A stretch of 64,000 nt of DNA. Origin: Campylorhamphus procurvoides. Taxonomy: Eukaryota; Chordata; Aves; Passeriformes; Dendrocolaptidae. A program made the translations under genes and the position numbers. The stretch is taken from the NCBI GenBank assembly GCA_013396655.1, contig WBMV01003161.1, positions 2,416,059-2,480,058 of the forward strand. The letters run 5' to 3'. A model generated the notes under the pieces. The model ran no database searches, was not told where the DNA came from, and saw only the letters and a program-made list of their open reading frames with translations. Below, in pieces: positions 44,701 to 59,700 of this stretch (position 1 is the stretch's first letter; each line of letters begins with the position of its first letter).

Positions 44701-47700
44701 GGGTCACAGACTGTGCCCAGCTCTGCCAGACCTAGGAGAGAACAAAAAGGTTTACAATAGAAAAAGAAATGTCACCCATGGTTCAGCACAGGCAACTAAC
44801 ATTGTCACTACAAAAAAAGTTGCTAAAAGACAAAGAAAAGGTTTTCCTTACCCAGAGTATCACATTTGTTGTGCGCTCTACAAATATCCTGTCTGAAAGC
44901 AGAACAGACCTGACACATTAATTTTCAATGCAGCAATGAGTTAAGGTACAAGTACAGTAACAACAGCAGCCAAAAGCAACTCTTGGTCCTCCAAAGGACC
45001 CTCTCATCCTGGTTTGCCACATCATCCAGAGCCCAAGCTAACTCCCTACCACAGAGTATTTTGTCTTAAGCTGAACCTGTGGGCAGACCTTAGCCAGTTC
45101 TGAACCTTTAAAAGTCATCTATTGCTATGGAGGACACATCATTGCAATTCTATTCACAGTTACACTGCTCCCACAACTGCAAATGTCCTTCCACCCACAC
45201 CAAAACCTGAATGTTTCCCATAGCTGGATGTATTACACAGTCACAGCCTCTGCCACACAACTAGCTACAGTTTTCATGGGAATATTCACCACACCTGGTA
45301 ACAAGCACAGCTGTATCATGCTGAAGGTGACTTCCTTCTGGGTGGTTCTGGGATTGCTGCCACTGGCAAAAGTTTTTTAATGTTGTCTGGGCATTGTAAG
45401 ATATTGCAGGACCATCCTGATAAGCAATACACAGAAATCAGGTATTTTAATTATTCACCACAATCCTCACTACAAATGCCATTGTCAAACAGAAGGTGAA
45501 GAAAATAATTTCCATTACCTGCTCATTATGTATCACGACCAATTTCACAATAACAATATTAATTAAATTTCCAATGCTTGGGTCTTTGTAGATAGAAGCC
45601 ACCTGTTTCAAAAAGCAATATTCAAAATTACTGCTTACATTCAAGGAAACAAACAATTAAGACAACACAAACACGTTTTCCCTTTTGCAACTGTTTCTCC
45701 TGAGCTCTTCTGCCCCGGTCAGTGCTCTGATGTTACTTGAAGAGACCTCCTGCCAGAAGCACAATTTTAGAATGAAACAAACCTGCTGGTATCACAGAAA
45801 CCCAGTATTTCCTTTTGCTTTATCACACATTTCACCAAATTACAGGATCATTCTGATCTGACGTTCAAAGACCACCAACCAAGACCGTCAAAAGCAACTT
45901 CCTCTCTCAAGCAGCTAATTTTGACATAGATGGGTTTAGACCAAATATTCACTGCATTTCTAACCTCAAATAGGATGAACATCTCTCCAGTGACACAGCT
46001 ATGGAGGATACTCCCTTCCAGCCATTCTGCCTCTACAGAGCTGCCTGTTTGGGGACTGCACTACTGCATTCTAGCACCAGCAGCTGCTAAAACACTTGTC
46101 CTCAGCCTGGAAAGCCAGCTTTAGAACTATGCCAAGGCTCAAGGTGACCACAGGCTCTTTCTACTTGCAAGAGCAAGGGGAGTCAGGCAATGGCACAACC
46201 TACCAAGCCTATCAGTCCCCTGGAAGGCACAAAGTACCTTTTTAATTCAGCTGCTATCTCACATGGGCTTAAATAAAGAGTACAGCATGTGGACTAATGG
46301 GCCAGTGATATTTCTCATGCTGCCTGGTGTTCAGAAAGCTGGGAGAGGTGTTGGAAGGATTAAGAAATGTGGTGAGAGTGGGAAAGAAGACGTGAATCAA
46401 TGTTTCCCAGCCAGGTTTTACCAACTTCTACTGCAGCATTACCTCCATGCCTAGTCAAGACAAACTAATATGCATATGAACACAGCAGAAAGGGTTCTGT
46501 GACCACTAGAGAACGATTTTTGGGTGAACCTTCTCCTCCTGGTTGAACACTCACTATTGACATCAGCGTCAAGACGTAGTGCTGTAGGTTGGCTCCATGG
46601 TAGGCGACCATCCTGCTGTCAGCCACGACCATCACCTCCACAAACCGAGGGTAGGAGAGAAACCGCTTCATTCGCTTGTGGCTCTTCTTCTCACCGACGG
46701 TCCCGGTCTTGTTGCTATCGCCAGAGAAAGAATTCACCTCCAGGCTGTGTTTCAACATCTCCACATCAGATAATATGCTGCTTTCTGCCCACTGTCTTCT
46801 CCAGTGTTTCCTCTTGTTCTTTTTGTGACTGTGTTCATGGTCTATGGTTAAAAAGCAGATAAAAACAAAGTACATTCTGGAGTGAATAAAATTAATACCA
46901 CATGTATGTTGTGTTATGTCAAAATACCTACTATTACTTCAACAAAGAGTTAGCAGGCTTGTTCCAAATTGAAACAGAAGTGCTCTGTGGAAGCCCGCCA
47001 TGTAATCCAACTTCCAAGGCTTAATTTTTAAAGTCATCTTGGGGAAGCCAGTGGCACTTAGAGGCGGACATTCCCATCAGGCTTCCCTGCAGCAGAGCTG
47101 TCTCCATGCCCATGCAGGAGGGATGGAGCCTGGTGATGGTAATTAGCCACCACAGCAGCAGCGTGAGGATTCTGGGCACGTCCAAGGTGGCCAGGAAACC
47201 ACAGGAAACAAAGGTCCAAATCCTGTATTTCTAACTCAGGCATGAAGGACGGCAGGATTTGGCCTTCATAGCGAAGCAATTATATATGATTTATTTCTGT
47301 CTCTAACAATAACACGGCTGGGCTTCAGTTCCCCCCCTCCCTTTATTATTCTGTGCTACAGGAATGGTAAAGGTCATCTAATAGCACAGCTGCCACTGGC
47401 AAAAGAATAGAATTCAGGAAGTTTCACATATACTGCTTTTGATATTCAATTAGGCCCAACATAAAAGCAGACTGAAAATATACTCCATGCTGATACAAAG
47501 ACGACAAAGTGAAGAGGGAGAACACGCAAATAAAACATATGGAACATGTACAATTAAGATTTACCATCTGATTAGTATGTAATTATAGCATTATTTAAAT
47601 GTAAGAGCAAAATCAGTCTTATTTGATGCCACTTAATTTTTAATCAGTTCATCATAGGAAGTAGCTAATTGAATGTGATTCATCCATGAGAGACTGTTCG

Positions 47701-50700
47701 TTTCTGCATTTAATATAAAGCCAGATCTGAACTACTCATCTACAACTCCAGGCTACAACCCTCACGCTCTTTGTAGCTTTAGTTTAATTTCGTCACGGTG
47801 GTGAAAAATATCACATTTCCTTATCTGACCCACTGAGTAGGTTAGAGGAAGCATAATATTAGGGAACAAAGGAATATTCAATGCTCAAACAAGATTGAAA
47901 TGATAGGAAACTTCTTATTATTTTTCCTGGGTAGTTTCCTTTTAGGAATATTGGCAAAAATTTCCAAAAAAAGAAATACATTCTCTAATACATTCTCACG
48001 TCAGGAAAAAAGGAAAAACCAGCTTCTAACTACATGAAAAATACTATCCTTTTGCCCTATGTGTAAATAGGCAATAGAGTATTTAAGAATTAAATCCTGT
48101 TTACTGTGAACTACCCAAGTCCTATAAATTCCTCCTTCTTGATATAGTCCAGACCACCTTAATACAGGCGAGAGTCTGCAGTTATTTGAGTAAGAATTCG
48201 AGAAAGCCAATGGCATTTGTGGTTATAATTGGATTGCCCTAGTTCCTCTGCTCTAATCAATGCCCTTGTGCTGGCAAGGTTGTGCTCTCATGCTGGCACG
48301 GCTTGGTGGGCAACTATGACATTATCCTGACTCATTCAGTGCCAATCAGTGTGGGAAGCCAACTATGCATACAAATAACTTATAGGTGAGAAGAGGACCA
48401 GACTGAGGAGAAACTGCTAACCTCAGCCCTTCAGCCAGCTCCCTTCCTCTCTGCACCCTCAGCCAGCCACTTAAATTTCCCTTTTAAATAACTAACTTTC
48501 AAAAGGAGCAGGTGCTCAAGGAAAAATGTGTTATGGATGAGGAGATGCTCAACAGGGTCCAGTTACCCTGTGGTGCAAAAGCAGAGCTCTGCACATCCAC
48601 TACCACAGCTCCACAGAGCCCCAGATGGGACCATGAGGCTCAGGTGCTTTCTCCTCTGGCCTGCCTAGCAGAGAGGGAGGTTGGATGGCAAAAAAAGAGG
48701 GAAGTGCAAAGGATTCTTTGCAGACACCTATTACGCAGGAGATGCATAAAAGAAATTAATTGATATTCACCAGGCTTGCACTGCAATCCTGCAGCTGGTA
48801 TAACACAGTAAAAAAAAAACAACAAAAAAAAGCCAACAAAACAAATCCACTCGTAACAGAAAGGTCCACATGAAAGCTCACATCTGGTTCCAAGAACCCT
48901 GACCTGACCCACCATGCACAAGAATCAGAGTCCAACACAGCCAGGTACACCCAGCACAGAGGAAAAACGACCTTCCTTTTTGTTGCAGAGATCTGGCACA
49001 GTGTCAAGGAGTCATTTAGGCTGGAAAAGACCCTTAAGATCATCAAGTCCAATCATTAACCTGATGGTGCCAAGTGTCGGTACAGTATCAGTGTTCTTCC
49101 ATCTAGCACACAAATCAAGTCAGACAAATCACCCCTTCAAAAACATCATTTTTTTTTCCAGGCACAAAGTCACTCCAGCATTTGGAGCATGTTATTTGGA
49201 CAGGTGTTTGCCAGCCTGGTTACTGGAAAACCAGGCACCAGTGATGGGGATGCAGTGCACATAAAGCCACGCCTGGACTTTGATAGTAGTGAGCTGTTAT
49301 CTCCACCCATCTTTCCTGCATATAACTACACTCAGAGATGGTGCACATTCACCTGTAAAAAATTAAACACTAATGGCTGTGCACTGCCCTCCACCCATCC
49401 ACAAAACCCCCACGTTAATGGGAGCACACAGGCACTGCCAGTACTCAGTGTGCCTGATGCTGGTGATATCCTGCTCTGTTACGATGGCCACGAGAGCAGT
49501 GCTTGGACTGAATGGTGCAATGTGCTGCCCTTTCATCAGGCACAGGTGAAAATTTCTCATATTACACAAGAAAACTGCGACTTTACAACTACAGCTTCCT
49601 ACTGCTACACACACCACCAAAAGAAGGGTGTGATATTTTCCCACCTTGTTTTCCTTTTTTTTTTTTCTGTTGTGTTAAAATATTAACAGAAATCAGGAAG
49701 AAAAATGGTTTGCTTGGCAAGCTCTCAATCCCTGCAATGACCTGAAAAACATCTACCTACACATGGCAGTAACTGGATGGGTTTAAGGAACAAAAAATTT
49801 CTTTTTTAATTTGCAGAAAAACCAAACCCCAATAAGCAGACAAACCCTTTAAACCACACAAACTACAGGTCAATAATTCAAGTATCAGATGAGCCCATGC
49901 ACTGATTCAACAGTTCATTTTCACTTGAGAGGTGGGTAAAGGCTGATGGAATAATGTCCATTTTACTGCATGCTTTACTAAGACACTCTATGTTGTTTCC
50001 ACTGTTTTTAAACAGACCTACAGATGTATCAATTCTTTTTCATCTTGGTTTCTTCTTTGTAATGTGGGACTTACAAAGGAGACCAAATTCTGTGACAGGG
50101 ATATTGCTCCCTGATGGCACCTTCCCACTCCTGCCATTTGTTTTTTCTTGTGCAAGAAGTCTCAGTCCAGACCCCACTCAGCTGGCCTATGGATGATTCC
50201 TGCTGGTTAATATACTTTGAATATATCACAAGAAAGAGGGCAGGGAAAACTCTGGCCCTATGTGAGTACTTCACCTGCATGGAAGGGTGACAGGGCAGAG
50301 TCAGGAACTGCTTTTAAAATAGTAGCTATTGTTACACTAAAATCAAAAATTAAAAGAAAGAACGATAGCTTATTCCAACAGTTCTAATCCTTTCCATTTC
50401 TACATTAACTTGTCCTTGGACTAGAAAGCAATTTGCACAATTAAATAAGACATGTAACAATTCAAGCAATTCCAGCTCAGCTCCAAGTTCGTAAGAGCTG
50501 CACATAGCAGGGAAAAAAAATGTAAGAGAGAGAGAGAAAGCATGAGAAGAGGAAAAAAATCTATTTCTTGAGCTAACAACATTAACAACATCTCCCTTCT
50601 AGAAAACAAGCGTGATCCTTTCAAACCAACTTATTAGCATAACTTTTCTCAATGTATGACCTAGGATTTTTAACAAAGCTTGCTGCTCAGTGGTTGGCCC

Positions 50701-53700
50701 ACAACACTCCTAGAGCTGCTCTGACCCAGCTGTGCAGATGATAAAACTATCACTTGGAAGTTAATTATTTATTGCACACCTCCATAAAGCAGATCAAAAT
50801 TCAGCTGAGCTCCCTCTGGGCAATCAGTCAGCATGTGACCCATCTCCCTCGACTTGAGCAGGAGCCCCAGCAGCAAACCCTGCCCAAATACTTCCATACC
50901 AGTTCCAGTTACAGTGGCTGGCTGGAATTTGCTGCCTGTAGCTGGTACAACAGCAGCTGCTGCAGTGACTGCCATTACTTGGAAAACAGAGAGGGAGAGG
51001 AAAAATGGATTTTCCTTCATGCAGAGATCAGACTGGCTGAAATCAAGCCACATTTTTAGGTTCTTCTTGCCAGGAAATGGGCTGGAAACTGGTTCCTCTT
51101 TAGGACATAAACAGGTCCTAAAGCTGGTCCAAAGGATTTTTCTAGCCCTGGCCCTGTTTTAATTCTCTATCAGTATGTTTTATATCTCTATCTACCTATC
51201 AATATATCTCCAGGTATATCTCAGATGGACTTACATGAGGCCAAATTCTCACCTCTGTTACTGTGGGGGTGCTGTTGTAGCCAGCATCACCCAGAGCTTA
51301 ACACATCTTCTCTACCAGAAGCTTCTCAACCTGTTCAGACAATAGCCAGGGATGGAAACATAATGGGGGACCAGCCACTGCCTTACTCTGTGTCACACTG
51401 ATATGACCAGTTCTATGAGCAAGACTAATCCTTGACTGTGCAACAAGAGCTGCTGCTATAGATGGAAAGGGAAAAGAGATTTTATTGATAGAAGCAAGAT
51501 AACCATCTACATTGGAAGGGAAATGAAGGATCCAGGCCAGCCAAAGAGGAAGATATTCTACACTAAGGGTGGAAGTGAAAGTTTGCTCAATTCTTCTAAT
51601 CTGCAAACCAGAAAGTGTTCAACTGCAAATTAATCTGAACGCAACAGAGATCAACTGAGGTTTCAACCCTCATCAGCAAGAACTGCACAAAACTGAATAG
51701 ATCCAAGCTTTCATGGTTGGAATTATTTGCAATGCAGTAAAACACCATCTCTTTCACAAGTGTCACTCTTAGAGCAATACAAAGGAGGGAAGCTTTGATT
51801 TCCCCATGTTGTTCATACTTTCCTTTGAATTAGGAAACGGTCTGGGCTTAGAAAATTTCCCTCCCAAACTGTTACAGTAGGATCAAAATCTTGGGCTTTT
51901 ACAAAGAACTCTTCTTTGCTACTAAGAAAAATACTTGCATAGGTGGATCAAAAGCCCTTATGGACCAGGCATTGCTGCTTGTTAACTTTCTCACCTTCCT
52001 CCACTTTGAACTTTGCACATGCACTTTAGTAAGTGGTTTCCTAAATGTCCAGTTGGAGCAATGTTCAGGTTCTCCATGTCCAGGAGCACATGCTGTTGAA
52101 GTCAGTCCATGTGTCAAGCCCTGAGCCTGGAATATGTGCAGTATGTAAACATATTAAGGCCAGAAAACAAGGCTACAGAGCCACGAGCAGTTCAGACTGG
52201 CATGAAGCATCACTGATGTAAAAATCAACAGTTCCACCGCTATTCACCCACTGCAGCCTGTGGTGGCTTTGGCTATAGACACCTCAGTCTTGCAGGCGCC
52301 AAAGCTCAAGGTGATGCTGAAGCCTGATGTCTTTCAGGGTGACTCTGCCTTTCTTCTTGTCGCTTGAACCAGAACGCTTGAGAACCATCAACTTGCAGTT
52401 TGCACCAAGCAGCTTCTCTCAGTAATATAACATTCTCTGGTTTATACCATGCAAATACCAAAGGCCACACATACTCTAGATACTTCCTTTCCTGATGATG
52501 AATATCAGAATGCATTCCAGCCTAAAAGACGCTTTTTCTGCCTAAGGTAAAAAGTTGTATGTGAAACCTATCAATTTTGCACAGTAGACAGGAACTAGAT
52601 TAACGAACAAAACAATAAATTGTCTCTTTAGGAAAGGAACTACTAATAGGTGAGCTGAGCATGTGGCAGAAAATGATTCAAGATCACCTTACAGGCAAAA
52701 TAAATAAGTGCACCTCACAACTGCAAGGCACAAAAGCACCACCGAACTGGTACAACACACAGTGTTGAAAATTACTGAAATCACTTCCATAATCTACTGG
52801 TTTAGGAAAAAAACCCAAAAGCCCTGTAGAATAGATAACAAAATTGCATGTCAAAATGCCCCTGAAATTCACCCTGACACCACAAGGGACTGTTTTCTAA
52901 AGTACATCCCAGTGTTTCACCTGTGAGCAGACACTTATCTGAGCCAGGCTGTGGGTTAAACGGGTACGAACACAGGCACACTGACCTACTCTGGTGGCTT
53001 TTCAGCACACATCAGCAAAACAGCCAGAGCTGCTGCCTTTGGCACTGCCTGGGCTGATGGAACTTATTTGCCTGCAGAGCTCCGGAGGTGACACTTGATG
53101 AGCCAAATTCCTGCCTTGCAAGGCACTTGAGCACACGAACTCCCATACTTGCTCTTAAGACAACTTGTAATACGTAACAGTCACAAGTACACCAACATCT
53201 TATCCACACCTCTGTCTAGTTATACCTATGAGGTACCATGCCAACAAGAACAACACCGAGATCACAGCACTGTACAGACACCTACCTTTTGTACAGACAA
53301 AAGGTAAGGAAAAATGTCCCATTAGGAAGAAGTTGCCCAGCAATTGGCCACAGGAGTGCTGGTAATGACAACACAGGCACATGGGAAAATAAGTCACAGA
53401 ACAGTCAGCCTGTTTAGTTTCAGTATAGGCCAAAGGGAAGAGACAGAAAACATCAAAGTGATCCCCTTCCTGCTTCTCCCACCTGCCCTTATTCAGTGAA
53501 TGCCCACAACGATGAGGTAAAAGTAGATGCTTGATACATTTTCAATACTAAGAGTAACAACAAAATGCATGCACCTTGCTTGTAACTCATGCTGAGGAAT
53601 TTTAAACCAAAACCAGTTATAGGAGCTGTACCATTGACTGTGATCGCTTTTTTAACTGAAGGTCAGTCTATTACCTTCTTTCACTTGCCAACATCACAAG

Positions 53701-56700
53701 ATACCACAAGCATTACAGACTGATCCCTTCACCAACTCAGCATGGGAAAAGCTTGTGCTGGACATCCCAGGCCCGTTTGACCAAGTACTAGTTGGCTCTT
53801 ACTGTGGTTTTACCTCAATAGGATGTCAGAAATAGAACTAATTACATTGGCATATGAGACTTGTGACGTAACTCTCTTCTTTGCTGTTTTTGGGAGGGAA
53901 GGAAACCTGAAATAATTACTATCTGACTAAAAATTACAGCTCACTTCCTTAAGATGAGAAACTTCTTTGAGGGAAAGAACAGAGTCACTGTTTTACCCTG
54001 AGGCCAAAAGGAAAGCTGACAGCTTAAACAGATTTTTGAAAGAGCTCAAGGATTGCTCAACTGGAAGCAAAGGTTTAGGAAAACCTCCCTGCAGATATTC
54101 TGTAACCCCAGGGTTACGTGACACCCAGCAGTACAGAATTTGCCGGAAGACCTGCCTGGAAACCAGACACCTAGAATGTGAAATTCTGCTCAATGAAGGA
54201 GTTAAAAAACAAAAAAAGGGACACAGTTGGAAGCAAGACAAACAGTCCAAAAGAAACAGCAAAAATACAAAAGGGCTCTAGACCAACATCCCTGTTGCAA
54301 AGGATCTGTGATCTCACCTTGGACCACTCACAAGAGTGGAAACAGTGAATCCTGTGGAAAAGGAGTTCAATGTTTCTGCCTCAAAACTGCCATAAAATAA
54401 AAATGTAACACACATAAAGGGTCTGTAGAAGGAGCAGGAAATTTTCCACCAGTGGCCTCATTTCACTCCACTGCCAATTCTAACACTGGGTACACACCTT
54501 GAACCACAGCTCGAGCAGGCACAAGAGCTCATCCCCTTCCTGCACCATGGAAAGGGACAAAGTCAGGCTTTAGGCACAGTGTCAGATCCCCAACACATCC
54601 TCCCCTGGCTCTCCTCATAACACTCTAACAAATCTTGGTAACCTCAACCTGGCCACCCCTTCCCAAATAGAGGAACACAGTGACAGGACCATGTCCTGCT
54701 TATGCCATAGGTTCACCAATGACTTCCCCTGCAGCTGGGTGGCATTAGGAGAGAGATGACAACCATCTGTATGGGCTGAGCAGGCTGGTGCTAATTATCA
54801 AGCGGAAACAGGATCACAGACATTGAGCTGGCAGCACCAGGCATTTGGTTGCTCAAGACACAGGGGAACACTCTGCTGTGGTGGTTCCCCAGTGTCACGT
54901 TCAGAGGGAAAGGTTATTGAAGTTACTACAAAAGGGTAATCTATTACAAATTACTCATTAATGCAACTGAAAAAAATCAGTGACATATTACTGACTGTGC
55001 CAGTGTCACGCTAGCTCAGCAGCAAGACTTGGTTCATGCTGCTGGTTTCTCTAGTGCCTTTTAGAGAAACCTTCTCAGCACATGGGGCTTCCCGTTGTGG
55101 AACTTCTGTGCCTTGCCACGCATGTACTGCCTCTCCTAGTAGTCAAACTGCTTTAACACCACAACTAAACAGCCAGGTGCAAATCTGAGACCCTTTTGCA
55201 TCCCTTTCTGGCAGGTACTGGGATGTGCTAAGCCTGCGGGTTGTGCCCTGCAGCCACCTGTGCTTGTAGTACTTGGTGGTTTTTGGAAAGCAGCCTGAGC
55301 AGGTGACTCACCAGGCTTTCCCACCTCTGCCGGCAGCAGTGGGGGCACAGCCAGTGTGGTGCAGGTAAGACCTGCTCTGTCCTGCACTCAAATGAGCCCA
55401 CTTCCAAAACCTCACCACCTCAGCATGAATTGCTGGAAGGCCTCTTTGCTGGCTACAGCACCTTGGCTCCCCTCCAGGAACAGAAACAGCTCTAATCATC
55501 TTCCTACTAGTTTGGCACCATCAGTGTTATTGCTGCTTCTGCCTGAGGAGTTTTGCCCATGGTGGATATTCCTGCTTTAAATGCTCTCATTAAGGAGCAA
55601 GGAATTTGTTCAAGATCCTCACATGCAGCCCCAGAGCCCACATCTAACACCAGCCTTGGGACTGGCACAGCTGACCAGCAGCAAATCATAGCAGCAGCTA
55701 GCACTCTACATTCAGTCCTTGGTTTATTCATCTCTGCCCCAGGTGGGTCTTGAATATAAAAGAATTATGAAAAATGAGGAAAGAACAGGGAGGCATTTAA
55801 CTAATGAAGTTGGGAAGGAAATGGGAAGCACAGATCAGCAAAATGAAGGCAGCAGGAACAAAGAAGGAGCTGCCCAATAAAGTTCATTCAACAATTCCAC
55901 ACCAGGGTCACAGTAAATGCTGCAAGGAATTTGTGAAGTTTGGAGCAAGAGCTGTGCAGGCAGCAGAAGCAGGGCAACAAAAAAGCCCAATTCTCACAAT
56001 TATACCCATGGACATGGGGGAATTGTGGCTCAGTGCCACCAGGCATGTGGAGGCCCCATCTGTCTCAGAAAAAGGGGCGGCCAATAGGCAGAATGACTGG
56101 GTAAGATTCACTAAAAGGCTAAAGCTATGACAAAACCCCACAAAACTGGAAGAGAAGAGCTCCAGAAAAGCCAACAACCAAAATATACGTACAAATACAT
56201 CAGTGACAGAAAACACAGGAAATAAGGAAGAAAGGAGAATTAGCAGAAAGGGACACAAGACATAAAGCAAGAGGGGGCCTGAAGAAGTTTATTCAGGTGA
56301 CGACCAGAGGCACCGTTCTGTTAGCACCTAGAGCTGGACGTAAAGACCCAATCCTCAGGGTTTCACAGGGAAACCAGTGGGTAGGACTCGGTACTCTGCC
56401 CCTGGTGGAAGGTCACAGGGGATGGGGGGTTTGGAGAGCTGCCTCCAGCCCTCCCGAAGGCGGCCGGCACACGGACACAGCTCCCTGCACACCACAGGAT
56501 GCAGCTACACGCCTTTTATCACTGCAGTCAGACTGTTCCTCCGCGGGGCGCAGGAAAGCTCCGTGCTCCCGCTCTGCAATGAGCCACTTCCTTTTTTTCT
56601 TTTTTTTAGGATCACGATTTCTTTTCTCTTCCTCCTCCACCTCAAAAAAGCGGATATTTAATAACTGGGATCGGAAGAGCCTGCTATCATGAAGCGATGG

Positions 56701-59700
56701 GTGGTAGCGGCGCTGCACCTAGTGACATCACGCTGTCAGCCTGGCCAAGCCTTCATCCCGGCAGGGCTATTCAGTAAAACACAACTAATTACTCTGCCAG
56801 ACCCTCAGCCAGATGACAAATTGATTCACGGCACTAACTAAAAGAAGGGAAGGAGAAGAAATTGCACCATTTCCTATGACTGAAACTACATTAACCTGTT
56901 ACCCCAAGGAAAACTTTGTCAAAAGTTTTTATTGCAGCAGCTGAGCTATACGCCAGACGGCTGAAGTGCATTGCCAGAGACCTCAGTGCTGTGCTATGAA
57001 AGTTCATCTGCAGAGCACCGTTTGCATTCCATATCCATCAGTGTTCAGAGGAAAAAGATCTTTTTTCAGAACATCTGCAGAGTATCTTGTATGTCAGAGG
57101 ACCTGAAACTGTTATCAGAAACTGCTAATTAAAATTTAACAAAAGCAAATACCTGTTTTTCTAAGCTGACCTGAGTACGATGAAAACTAAAAGTAAGACC
57201 AGGCAGACTGCTGGAAATGAAAGCTTTTACTCAATCTGTCAATGAATTCACAAGGGAAGCTTTCCTGGATATTGCAAGAAGTCTAGAATTACATCATCAT
57301 GGCAAGGGTACACCAGCATGTTGCTTATTAATCATTTCCAGGAAGCAGGAAGAAGTCTATCAGAAAGTCATTTTTAACAGTACCACTGCCTGGCAACGTG
57401 GCCTGCCTTGCTCACTGCAGGGTGGGTACCTCAGATTTCCCGCACATGGATTTCCTTTGATCAAATTTCCAACCCTGCCAGAAACCTGCAATGCAAATGC
57501 ACCATTTCACACTTTCTTCTGACAAAAGATGGGAGTCGCACAACATCCTACAGCTATGACTAACTCCTAAACTCTCATGAAACCACTCTTCTCTGGTAGG
57601 AATGAGAGATGCACCCTGTTCAAAACAGTGAGTGCTTCTAGATTTTGCATGTTCACCATTGCTCCAAAGACATGTGAGATACCTTCTCTTATCATAAACC
57701 CAGAGAGGACATCAAGCTTTAGTATCGCCCAAGCTGCCCTGAACTCACTCCCTAAATGAAATGACCAAGATTTGTTCACCATACATGATTGACCATAGCA
57801 TCATTCCCTTTCAAAAGCTTGGACAATGGTTAAAAGAAGAGGGAGAGACAGAGGGGAAGAGGACAGGAGGACAAATACGACTGTCATGCCTATCACAAAC
57901 CTTTAAGCCTGTATTTGAGAGGTGAGACCACCTCTCTCCACTGCAAGAAGCAACTGAAAGGAGCAAAAAAACAAAAGTATGTTGGAAAAGAGCAGGAAAT
58001 ATACATCATGTAGGCAATATGACAGATGGAGTACTATTCTTATAAATCACAATCTAAAAGAATAATACCCTAAGTGGAAGCTACAATACAGTGGGGTGAA
58101 ATACAGCACACTGTTAGAGCAGCATAGTGAAGTCCACAAGCAACAGTCAGAGCCCTCCCAGCTACCTTTGATTCAATGAGTCCTGTGATCTGCTGCTCCA
58201 TTCCTCCAAGGGCTACTGATGCAATGTGCCAGATTCCGTGTTTCTTTCCAACTGTTCTGAGTCTCCTGCATCTGATCTCAAAGAAGGGAGCAGAAACAGC
58301 TGGAAGAGAGAAACCAGAATGGCATAGTCCAGCAGCAACCCTTGGAAGAACAAACATTGACAGCCTCATGTGTGGGTACCATTGTACCTCAGCACATATG
58401 CTTGCATGTGGACTTGAATCCACATGTCTTCTAGAAGAAACACGTGTTGCTAGTGCTCTGGCTGGTCACAGAGCATCAGAGCATCTTCTGACTTAGCATG
58501 ATCAGTGCAACCTGAACAGACCAACAGCTCAACAGCACAGCCATGACCCACAGTCACGGGTGCCAAACAAGTCACGTGTGCTAAATGCAGCCTAATTTTG
58601 GCACCGTGCTTCTCCTCCAGTGATGCCTTCACTCCCTGAGCAACTCCACCTACTTGGCAGCATACGAGCGGCTTGCAGCCCATGCAAGGGGACCCAGTCA
58701 AGGTCTACTCTGTTTAGGCTTTAGAGCTCCTGCAGCTCTAGCTGCGGGCCAAAGGAGGAGGGCAAAACAGCAGGTGAAACAGGAGACTAAAGGAATAAGC
58801 TTCTTCAGAGAAAATTTAGGTATTTGCTGCCAAAGAAGAGGATTAGTTGCGAACATCAGGAAGTCAAGGAAGCAGAGAACAGCAGGAGGCCACTGCAGAT
58901 AATAGGGACAGTAGGAGCAAGGCTATTGCTCATCAAGGCACGTGAAGGGGAGATAAAAAGGCCTGTACTCTTTCATATGTGCAAGGACTAGAAAGAGGGA
59001 GTGAGGAGGTCATGGAGATGGTGCTGGTGGAGGAAGGGCCACAAGATAAAAAAAAGCCTTTGAAAATGAACCATGGAAAAGTGATTAATAAGGAAAGAAC
59101 TGCCAGGGCTGGTGTTAGGACTTTCACATTTCCGCAAGAAATAGACATTGCAACAACCAGATTCCGGGAGGGAAGACCAGGAGCACAGCAAGACAAGACA
59201 GGATGTCATTTAAAGGACAGAAACAGACTATCAGACAGAGAGTGAATCAGATTAGGATGGTTAGGAATTACATGTAGAAGAGAACACAAAACAAGTTTAG
59301 ACGCTCATGGGATATTTAAGGCAAGACAGCTCAAATGATCTCTTGCCAGCCTTACAGCAGTGATGAAAGGGAAACTCGAACATTTTTCCTGACCACAACT
59401 TCCCTATAACTGATTACTAGAAAGCACAGGCACACCACATCTCTCCAGGACAGTGTCACTATCACAAGCCCAGTCCTAGCACACGACACCATGTCTGGAG
59501 GAGCCCCTCAACTCCACATCCCTTCTGTCCCACACAAACCTACTGCCTTTTAACTGCAAGTAGCACTGGTAAGAACCAAGTCATCAAGGGCAGTAACAAA
59601 ATGAGTACCTGGAGTATCACAAGTCTGCCTGTCCCCTGAAGAGTTGGTTGGAGGTGTCCGGTGTCGGTAGACAAGATGTGGTTTATTGTGTTCTTCTTCA

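Larger units (their letters stand above)
46842..59608 (-). other. ADAMTS9: Intron 3 (12.8 kb)
   Basis: It holds a short CR1 fragment (49011-49075), an A-rich tract (48807-48843), a GA-rich run near 50523-50545 and the CpG-dense patch at 56420-56760. No gene was recognised on either strand. Confidence 0.88.
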
